From NCBI RefSeq assembly GCF_934632265.1, contig NZ_CAKTYH010000024.1:1-19868 (forward strand): 19,868 nucleotides of DNA, in the 5' to 3' direction. Numbering within the stretch: the stretch's first letter is position 1; every line of letters starts with the position of its first letter. The notes under the pieces were generated by a model. It was given only the letters and a program-made list of their open reading frames with translations, did no database searches and was not told the DNA's origin. The DNA comes from an uncultured Senegalimassilia sp. GTDB lineage: Bacteria; Actinomycetota; Coriobacteriia; Coriobacteriales; Eggerthellaceae. Below, one piece after another: positions 8,149 to 14,287 of this stretch. The position numbers were made by a program, and so were the translations under genes.

Positions 8149-9042
8149 CTACTGCTTGGCGAAAAACGCCAGCGCCACGGCACCCGGCCCCACATGCGTG
8201 CCGATGGTGCCTCCCACGGTGGAATAGCCCACGCTTTCCACGTGGCCCTCCCACAGCTCGCGGCTGTCCTCGATGTACTTGCGCACCAGATCGTCGCCCA
8301 AGCCGGTATAGCCCAGGAAGAACGGCATGTCGAAGTCTATGCCGCCGGCCTCCTTCACCTGCTGGATAAGCAGGTTGTTGCCCTTCTTCGAGCCGCGCGC
8401 CTTGCCGAGCACTGCAACGGCGCCGTCCTGGATGGCGACCACGGGCTTGATGGACAGCATGCCGCCGGCGAAGGCCGCCGTCTTGGAGATGCGGCCGCCC
8501 TTTTGCAGATACTCCAGCGTGTCGAGCAGCGCGACCAAGCGGATGCGGCCCTTCACATCGTCAAGCTCGGAGACGATCTGAGTTGCCGACATGCCCCGCT
8601 TCGCCAGGCGCGCCGCATATGCCACCAAGGCCTTCTGCCCGATGGTCACATTCGTGGAATCCACCACGTGCACGCGGCCTCCCCACGCCTGCGCCGCGGC
8701 AAGCGCGCTTTCGTGCGTGCCCGACAGCTTCGCGGACAGCGTGATAACCACCGCCTCGTCCGAGCCGCCGGCGTCGGGCGCGCCGAGCACGCCCTCGATC
8801 ACCTGCGAGAACGCGAACGGCGACACCTGGCTGGTACGCGGAAGCTCATCGGACTCCACCAGCTTCTCGTAAAACCGGTCATGCGACAGGTCCACACCGT
8901 CCAGATACTCCTTATCGCCGAACGCGATGGAAAGCGGCACGACGGCGCTTACGCCATCAAACTCGCCTTGTACCAGGTCAGAGGCTGAATCGGTGATGAT
9001 ATGGACGCAAGGCGCGCTGGCGCCGACGGTTGGCTGCTGCAA
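8149..9042 (-). CDS. DegV-family fatty-acid-binding protein
   Basis: DegV proteins (FakB-like) bind a fatty acid and, in Firmicutes, present it to the kinase FakA; the partner is not in this window. The 297-residue product has the family start VHIITDSASDL, then SQVSPFAFSQVIEG, ITLSAKLSGTHESALAAA with the lipid-carboxylate-binding Ser/Thr region, and LEYLQKGGRISKTAAFAGG. KPVVAIQDGAVAVLGKARG and the C-terminal GTHVGPGAVALAFF follow. The start is TTG at 9042, preceded by AGGAG at four bases; no ATG lies between it and the conserved core, so the rare start is likely correct. It lies 158 bp downstream of the M18 peptidase gene and ends in a strong terminator. Confidence 0.93.
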   Translation of the reverse strand: MQQPTVGASAPCVHIITDSASDLVQGEFDGVSAVVPLSIAFGDKEYLDGVDLSHDRFYEKLVESDELPRTSQVSPFAFSQVIEGVLGAPDAGGSDEAVVITLSAKLSGTHESALAAAQAWGGRVHVVDSTNVTIGQKALVAYAARLAKRGMSATQIVSELDDVKGRIRLVALLDTLEYLQKGGRISKTAAFAGGMLSIKPVVAIQDGAVAVLGKARGSKKGNNLLIQQVKEAGGIDFDMPFFLGYTGLGDDLVRKYIEDSRELWEGHVESVGYSTVGGTIGTHVGPGAVALAFFAKQ

Positions 9043-9072
9043 AATGCTCCTATCGTTTTATGAATCGCATGA

Positions 9073-9103
9073 TTGCGCGCGAACCGGTTCCGTTCACGCG
9101 CAA
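9073..9103 (-). other. Inverted repeat in the degV leader
   Basis: TTGCGCG (9073-9079) pairs with CGCGCAA (9097-9103), and the 17-nt interval contains the 10-bp palindrome GAACCGGTTC. It lies 30-60 bp before the degV start. There is no U-tract on the minus strand, so it looks more like an operator or leader structure than a terminator of the upstream peptidase gene. Confidence 0.3.
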
Positions 9104-9200
9104 CACCCCATATTGCAGCATTATGTCCATTAACGCAACCGTCACCTCATAACCGACATGCCAACGAAGATGACCGTGCAGCCAGAACCCCCCGGCCCCC

Positions 9201-10592
9201 TTATGCGCGCAGCTCCGCGAAATCAGCGTCCTCGATGCGCACGTCGGCGTTATAGAACGCCTCCAATGCAGCCGTTCCCAAGGCAATATCGGCGACGCCG
9301 GCCGTCTCATAGCTTGAATGCATGGCCAGCTGGGGCAGGCCCACATCAACGGCATGCATGCTCACCTGCATATTCGACAGATTCCCCAGCGTCGAGCCGC
9401 CCGGCATGTCGCTTCTGTTGGCGAAGCGTTGCAGGGGCACGCCCGCATCCTGGCATATCGCACAGAACACGGCGCGGCTGAACGCGTCGGTACAGTACTT
9501 CTGGTTCGCCGCCTCCTTCACCGCAAGGCCGCGGTTGAGCATGACGCGGTTGCCCTCGTCGAAAAGCTCGGGATGGTTCGGATGGAAGGCATGGGCGTTG
9601 TCGCAGCTGACCAGCATGCTCTTCGCCAGCGCGCACCGCAGCTGTTCGGGAGTGAACTCAAGTCCCGCGTTCACGCGCTCGAGGCAGTCGCGCAAAAACG
9701 TCGACATGGCGCCTTGCTTGGTATTCGAGCCCACCTCCTCGTTATCGAAGCAGCAGAACACCGAGACGACGTCGTCGTTGCCCGCGGCCAGGAACGCAGC
9801 AAGCGAGATGTAGGCGCACCCAAGGTCATCCAGGCGCGGGGCGCTTATGAACTCGTTGCCCCAGCCCCACACGGAAGGCTGCTGGCGGTTCACCAGGAAC
9901 AGGTCGCGCGCAAGCACCTGCTCGGGCGCGACGCCCGCCTCCTGGGCAACCAGCCGATCGAAGGACCCGGGCTGAAGCGCCCCTGCCGACATGACCGGGC
10001 ACAGATCGACGGCACGGTTCGGGGAAAAACGGGAATTCGCCTCGCGATCAAGATGGATGGGCACGCGAGGGATGATCAGCAGATCGGCATCGGGCGCGAT
10101 CAGGCGGCTTTCCACACGACCGCCCGAACGCACCAGCACGCGACCGGCAACGGACAGGGGCCTGTCGAACCAGGTGTGGTCCATCACGCCGCCGTATGCC
10201 TCCACGTTCAAACGCATATAGCCCGACGGCCCGGAAAGCTCGGGGGCCGCCTTGACCTTGTACGTCGGGGAATCGGAATGCGACGCCGTAAGCTGGAAAC
10301 GGTACGCGTCAAGCCGCGCGCCCACCTTGAACGCGATGATGCTCGAGTTGTTGCGCACGGTGTAATACCGCCCGCCGCGCTGCACCTTCCACGGCTTGCT
10401 TTCAGGCAGATAGGCGAAGCCCGCCTCGTCCAAGCGCCGCCGTATGGCCGCCACCGTATGGAACATGCTCGGGCACTCCTGCACGAACGCCGCCATCTGA
10501 TGCGCCGCTTGCACATCCGCCTCCCCGATGCTTCGCTCCGGTGTATCGGCCTGCGCCGACGCCAAGCCCCTATCCATCATCTCATCCGCCAT
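9201..10592 (-). CDS. apeB: M18-family aminopeptidase (aspartyl aminopeptidase type)
   Basis: This is a cytoplasmic zinc metallopeptidase that removes N-terminal, often acidic, residues from peptides. The 463-residue protein has the M18 blocks in order: TASHSDSP with zinc ligand His105 and Asp107, GGVMDHTWFDRPLSVAGRV, DNEEVGSNTKQGA with the catalytic/zinc Glu pair, VSCDNAHAFHPNHPELFDE with a metal-binding Asp, RSDMPGGSTLGN, and the final MHSSYETAG with the last zinc His. Length is typical for the family (430-480). The ATG at 10592 has AAGGAG seven bases upstream. The first 25 residues are poorly conserved. It is the first gene on this strand left of the divergent crcB. The symbol apeB is by analogy; substrate preference cannot be read from the sequence. 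Confidence 0.93.
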   Translation of the reverse strand: MADEMMDRGLASAQADTPERSIGEADVQAAHQMAAFVQECPSMFHTVAAIRRRLDEAGFAYLPESKPWKVQRGGRYYTVRNNSSIIAFKVGARLDAYRFQLTASHSDSPTYKVKAAPELSGPSGYMRLNVEAYGGVMDHTWFDRPLSVAGRVLVRSGGRVESRLIAPDADLLIIPRVPIHLDREANSRFSPNRAVDLCPVMSAGALQPGSFDRLVAQEAGVAPEQVLARDLFLVNRQQPSVWGWGNEFISAPRLDDLGCAYISLAAFLAAGNDDVVSVFCCFDNEEVGSNTKQGAMSTFLRDCLERVNAGLEFTPEQLRCALAKSMLVSCDNAHAFHPNHPELFDEGNRVMLNRGLAVKEAANQKYCTDAFSRAVFCAICQDAGVPLQRFANRSDMPGGSTLGNLSNMQVSMHAVDVGLPQLAMHSSYETAGVADIALGTAALEAFYNADVRIEDADFAELRA

Positions 10593-10616
10593 GGTCTGCT
10601 CCTTTCGTTCCCGTCC

Positions 10617-10625
10617 AGTCTAGCA
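10617..10625 (-). promoter_or_regulatory. Putative apeB promoter (extended -10)
   Basis: The minus strand reads TGC-TAGACT 25-33 bp before the apeB start. There is no clear -35. Its form matches the TGC-extended -10 boxes before galU and the PEBP gene. The predicted leader is short, about 20 nt. Confidence 0.4.
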
Positions 10626-10652
10626 ACCAACGCGCGCGCCGGCAGGTTGCAC

Positions 10653-10658
10653 TACAAT
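10653..10658 (+). promoter_or_regulatory. Possible -10 box for crcB
   Basis: TACAAT lies 37 bp before the crcB start in the short divergent region shared with apeB. A convincing -35 is missing. I looked for the conserved fluoride riboswitch (crcB motif) between here and the start codon, and the interval is too short and lacks its pattern. Confidence 0.3.
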
Positions 10659-10694
10659 ACGAACCCGAAGAACATGCATCGGAAAGGACGTGCC

Positions 10695-11081
10695 ATGATC
10701 GCGGCGTTATGCGTTGGAGCAGGCGGTTTTTGCGGAGCCGTTGCGCGCTATCTGCTTGGGCTGCTCCCCTATCAAGGGCAATTCCCGCTCATCACCTTCG
10801 TCATCAACTTCACGGGAGCCGTGGTCATCGGCGCCGTGGTGGAAGCGGCCAGCATCCGTCCCGGCATGCTGCCCGCAAACGCCGTGCTGTTCCTGAAAAC
10901 CGGCCTGTGCGGCGGCTTCACCACGTTCAGCACCTTCTCGCTTGAAACACTCGGGCTGCTCGAACGCGGCGAATACGCCATAGGCGGCGCCTATGCGTTC
11001 GGCAGCTTGGCCGTATGCGTGTTGGGCGTCGTCGCCGGCAAGATGCTGGTGCGCTGGGCGCTGGGACCGCAAGCGGCTTAA
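10695..11081 (+). CDS. crcB: CrcB/Fluc fluoride ion channel
   Basis: Fluc channels let fluoride leave the cytoplasm and protect enzymes from poisoning. The 128-residue product has four membrane helices, an N-terminal GGFCGAVARYLLG, and the pore Asn in TFVINFTGAVVIG (Asn38). The phenylalanine box is in GLCGGFTTFSTFSLET (Phe75, Phe78), all diagnostic of the family. Only one copy is present, so it would form an antiparallel homodimer rather than the heterodimer made by tandem crcB genes of some Gram-positives. The frame is open much further upstream as an antisense shadow of apeB; the ATG at 10695 has AAGGA at an eight-base gap and fits the family start. It is the only plus-strand gene between 286 and 18384. 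Confidence 0.95.
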   Translation: MIAALCVGAGGFCGAVARYLLGLLPYQGQFPLITFVINFTGAVVIGAVVEAASIRPGMLPANAVLFLKTGLCGGFTTFSTFSLETLGLLERGEYAIGGAYAFGSLAVCVLGVVAGKMLVRWALGPQAA

Positions 11082-11226
11082 CGCAACGGCAACGCCCGCG
11101 CGCTTTGCGGGCCGATACGCAGCCGCAACGCCCCATCGCCGCAGCGCCGAACCCGGCATCCGAAGCGCCTCCGGGTTCAAGGACGCGCCCTCGGCCCCGT
11201 CCTGCATCCCCTCCCAAGCGCAAATA

Positions 11227-11257
11227 GCCGCCTGCAACGGCAAGCGTTGCAGGCGGC
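11227..11257. terminator. Hairpin between convergent crcB and uspA
   Basis: A perfect 13-bp stem (11227-11239 with 11245-11257) with a 5-nt loop (gcaag) lies between two genes that run towards each other. Neither side has a long U-tract. It is probably a bidirectional terminator. Confidence 0.6.
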
Positions 11258-11284
11258 CGATCAGCCAAAACCGGCAGGCGAAGG

Positions 11285-11764
11285 CTACTTCACCGTGAGC
11301 ACCGGCACATCGGTGGCGCGCAGCACGCCGAAGCTGACGCTGCCCAGCATGCCGCGAATGGCGCCCAGGCCGCGGCGACCCATGACGATGAGGTCGCAAT
11401 CATGCTCCTCGGCGTAACGCGAGAGCGCATCGGCGGGAGAAGCGCCGGCAACGGCCTCCACCTGGGCGCGGTCGCCCAGATCGGCCAGGGCATCGCCCAA
11501 GTCCTCGGCAACACGCTTCTGCGCTTCGTCCAGCACGCGCTTGACCACGCCTTGATACTCCTCGTAATCCAACATGCCGTAGGGCACGCCGTCGAGCGCG
11601 CCGTCGGTACCCATGCGATCCACGCCCATATAGCTGGACGGAACGGCATGTACCACGGACAGCTTGGCGTCGGCGTCGCCGGCAACCAGGTCCTTGGCGT
11701 AGTTCAGAGCGTTCTTCGCGTGATCGGACCCATCATAGGGGACCATGACATGACGGAACATCAT
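11285..11764 (-). CDS. Universal stress protein (UspA family)
   Basis: The 159-residue single-domain protein has the UspA fold: an N-terminal strand and ATP-contacting Asp in HVMVPYDGSDHAKNAL, a central VEAVAGASPADALSRYAEE, and DLIVMGRRGLG leading to the phosphate loop. The loop reads G-2X-G-8X-G-S, one residue shorter between the last glycines than the usual nine, but otherwise of ATP-binding type. About 20 residues of extra linker (residues 45-65, rich in Gly, Asp and Tyr) sit after the second strand. The start is ATG-ATG at 11764 with AAGGAG upstream; either Met is possible. Its role is general stress survival and no partner is visible. It has its own promoter and a leader of about 160 nt. 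Confidence 0.92.
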   Translation of the reverse strand: MMFRHVMVPYDGSDHAKNALNYAKDLVAGDADAKLSVVHAVPSSYMGVDRMGTDGALDGVPYGMLDYEEYQGVVKRVLDEAQKRVAEDLGDALADLGDRAQVEAVAGASPADALSRYAEEHDCDLIVMGRRGLGAIRGMLGSVSFGVLRATDVPVLTVK

Positions 11765-12034
11765 AACGGGCTCCTTCCCTCAAAAGCGCCCAGCGGCACC
11801 CCGCCGCGCGGGCTTGGAACCAGCGGCTTGCCGCCGGATGCGCAAGGCCTGCCCCTTGGCGCCTTGCCTTCTGACCCAACCGTTACGTTGCCGTCGTTCA
11901 AGCAGGTAACGTACCGTGTTGAACCTGCTCTAAATTATACTCCATGCAGCACGCGACAGGCCGCTGACCCGCAATCGGATCTCCTCCGCGCGACCAGGCA
12001 AGCCGTCGAACGGGGGCAAATGCGCGCAAACGCG
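11765..12034 (-). promoter_or_regulatory. uspA promoter and long structured leader
   Basis: No gene is seen in this gap. On the minus strand a perfect TATAAT lies at 11934-11939; the -35 is weak. Transcription would start near 11927 and give a leader of about 163 nt. Around the start site are two dyads: AGCAGGT (11901-11907) with ACCTGCT (11923-11929), and GTTCAA (11896-11901) with TTGAAC (11919-11924). Their pairings cross, so they are overlapping operators or an H-type pseudoknot. Further down are CAAGGC/GCCTTG and GCGGC-AA-GCCGC hairpins. AAGGAG precedes the start codon. Confidence 0.5.
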
Positions 12035-12066
12035 AAAAGGGCGCAGCCCGAAACCGGACCGCGCCC
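12035..12066 (-). terminator. Intrinsic terminator of the yhgE pair
   Basis: A 12-bp stem with G-U pairs (12055-12066 with 12039-12050, loop of four) is followed on the minus strand by TTTT (12035-12038). It lies 31 bp past the stop codon of the second YhgE gene and separates it from uspA. Confidence 0.75.
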
Positions 12067-12097
12067 CGAAAAGCCAAGCCATGCCGACGGCCGTCGC

Positions 12098-14287
12098 CTA
12101 AGCGACCACCTTCGATTTCTCCACCTGCTCCACGAACCAATACGTCAACCGCGACAACACCGGCCGCAGGATGCCCATGATCACGAACGGCACGATGAAG
12201 GCGAGCGTTATGCCGATCTGCACCCAGAAATCGTTCTGGTACACGCCCATGCTCGCCGCGCGCATGGCGTTGATGACGTGCGTCGCCGGCAAAAACGGGC
12301 TGACCGCCTGGAAGAAGCCGGGAAGCAGCTGCAAGGGGAAGCTGCCCCCGCCGCCGGTCACGTAGATGATGAGCAACAGCACGGCCAGCGCCTTGCCAAG
12401 GTTGGCGAACAGCGACACCAGCGTGTAGATGATGAAGCTGAACACGAAGCCCGCCACCCAGAAGCACAGCAGATACAGCAACGGGTTGGCAACCTGAACG
12501 CCCACGAACAGCATGTTGCCCAGGCATACCACCGTCGATTGCATGAACGCCAAGATAAACGGCGCACCGTAGCGCCCGAAGAACAGCTGCCAAGACTTGG
12601 GCTCGACCAGCCCCGCCTCGCGCTTGGCGCGTTCGGAGGGGACCGGGTTGAGCAGCACCATGATCAGCAACGACCCCACCCACAGCGCCAACGTGGTGTA
12701 CAACGGCGCCATGGCCGAACCGAAGTCCTCCACCGGGAACACGGCGATGCGTTCCACCCCCACGGGCGCGGACACCGCCTTGGCGAGGGCCTCGGGGTCC
12801 GAGCCGATGATCTGCTTCAACTGCTCAACGTTTCCGCTGGCCAACGCCTCGTTGACGCGCTGAGACAACGCCGACATCTTGTCGGCGGACCCATGCAGCT
12901 CATCGGACATGGCACGGATGGCGCTCTGCGCGCCCGCAAGGTCGGACGACACCGAGGATGCGGCGCCGTTCAGGTCGTCGCCCACGCCGGAAAGCTGCGA
13001 AGCGCGCGCCGAAAGCGATTGCGCCGCCTGCGCCACCGAACTCGCCAAGCTCTCAAGGCCCGGCTTCAAGTTGTTCTCGTAGTCGTTCTTCAGCTTGTCG
13101 GCGTTCGCCTTCGCCTCGTCGAGCTTCGCCTGGATATCGGCGCGGGACGTGGACTCCGGATCGTTTCCAGAGGCTATCTTATCCGCCGCCGAGGTCAAGC
13201 TGTCGCGCAGCTTCTCAAGCGAGGATATGGACGTGTTCAGCTGCGACACCACCGCATCGACCGCCGGGCGATACTGCTCGTCGAGCTGCGGCTTTATGGA
13301 TTCGAGCACCTCGATGAGCTGCTGGTAGCGCCCTATCTGGGCATCCACGTCTGCCGCCTGGTCGCGAAGGCTTTGCGCGGCGTTCGCCTTATCGGCGTCC
13401 ACCTGCGCGTACACCTTGTCAATGGCCGCGGGAACCTGATCGAAGCCATCGGAGCTTTGGGCCAGCGCGTCGGACAAGGACGACACCGAGGTCGTCAGCG
13501 CATCGCCGATGGTCTCGGCACCGCTTTTCGCCCCCGAGGCCTGCTGCTGCGCGTCCTTCACCGCGCTTTGGGCGTTGCCCAAAAGCTGGGTGGAGCTTCC
13601 CACCAGCGCCTGCGCCGTTCCCGCCAGGTTCGCATACGACTCGAGCACGTCGGCGGCGGTGCGCATCTGGTCGGCGGACGAGGAGATGGTGCCCGAGAGC
13701 TTGGCCACCCGCCCCGCCGCATCGGAGTCGTCGGCCACCGTTCCCAGCGAATCGATCAGCCCCAGCGCCACATCGGAGATGGTCTCGGCGAACGTGGTGT
13801 TGACCTGGGCGGCAACCTTGCTGGACGCCTGATCGGTCACGCGCGGCGCCACGGCGTTCTTCTTCTCGTTCTCGTAGTAGATAAGCTCGGCGTGCTCGGC
13901 ATCGTCGGAGTAGAAGCTCATCATGTCGGAGCTGAAGCTTTGCGGGATGACCACGGCCGCATAGTACTTGCCCGAGCGCGCGCCGTCGATGGCGTCCTCC
14001 TCGTCGGTGAACACCCAGTCAAGCTGATCGTTGGCGCGCAGCGCCGACTCCACGCTGTCGCCCACGTTGATCTTCGTCGGCAGCAGGTCGCTTTGGTACC
14101 CCTCATCGGAGTTGGCCACGGCAACCTTCAAGTTGCCCGTGTTGTCGAACACGTTCCAGCACGCGATGACGTTGTACCACGTGAAGATAGACGGCAAAAA
14201 CACCAGGCCCAAAACGATGACCACGGTTATCACGTTGCCGAACAGGTGCTTGATATCGTAGGAGAACAGCTTGAACACGTTACGCAT
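12098..14287 (-). CDS. YhgE/Pip-type membrane protein (second of pair)
   Basis: The 729-residue protein has the YhgE/Pip layout: an N-terminal helix (about 14-34), the signature LPSIFTWYNVIACWN with FDNTGNLKVAVANSDEG, and an extracellular domain. A long Ala/Ser/Gln-rich coiled coil (about 180-490) follows, then FGSAMAPLYTTLALWVGSLL and an ABC-2-like block of six helices. The family is linked to phage infection (Pip) and resembles EsaA of type VII secretion; the function here is not known. The ATG at 14287 overlaps the upstream gene stop in ATGCGTAA, an 8-bp overlap that implies coupled translation. The open frame to 14383 lies inside the upstream gene and is not used. There is no TetR-type regulator beside it, unlike many relatives. 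Confidence 0.85.
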   Translation of the reverse strand: MRNVFKLFSYDIKHLFGNVITVVIVLGLVFLPSIFTWYNVIACWNVFDNTGNLKVAVANSDEGYQSDLLPTKINVGDSVESALRANDQLDWVFTDEEDAIDGARSGKYYAAVVIPQSFSSDMMSFYSDDAEHAELIYYENEKKNAVAPRVTDQASSKVAAQVNTTFAETISDVALGLIDSLGTVADDSDAAGRVAKLSGTISSSADQMRTAADVLESYANLAGTAQALVGSSTQLLGNAQSAVKDAQQQASGAKSGAETIGDALTTSVSSLSDALAQSSDGFDQVPAAIDKVYAQVDADKANAAQSLRDQAADVDAQIGRYQQLIEVLESIKPQLDEQYRPAVDAVVSQLNTSISSLEKLRDSLTSAADKIASGNDPESTSRADIQAKLDEAKANADKLKNDYENNLKPGLESLASSVAQAAQSLSARASQLSGVGDDLNGAASSVSSDLAGAQSAIRAMSDELHGSADKMSALSQRVNEALASGNVEQLKQIIGSDPEALAKAVSAPVGVERIAVFPVEDFGSAMAPLYTTLALWVGSLLIMVLLNPVPSERAKREAGLVEPKSWQLFFGRYGAPFILAFMQSTVVCLGNMLFVGVQVANPLLYLLCFWVAGFVFSFIIYTLVSLFANLGKALAVLLLIIYVTGGGGSFPLQLLPGFFQAVSPFLPATHVINAMRAASMGVYQNDFWVQIGITLAFIVPFVIMGILRPVLSRLTYWFVEQVEKSKVVA

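Noticed and set aside
9318..10694. Plus-strand frame continuous with crcB that would give a 587-residue fusion
   Set aside because: The upstream part is the antisense shadow of apeB. CrcB family length and the ribosome binding site place the start at 10695.
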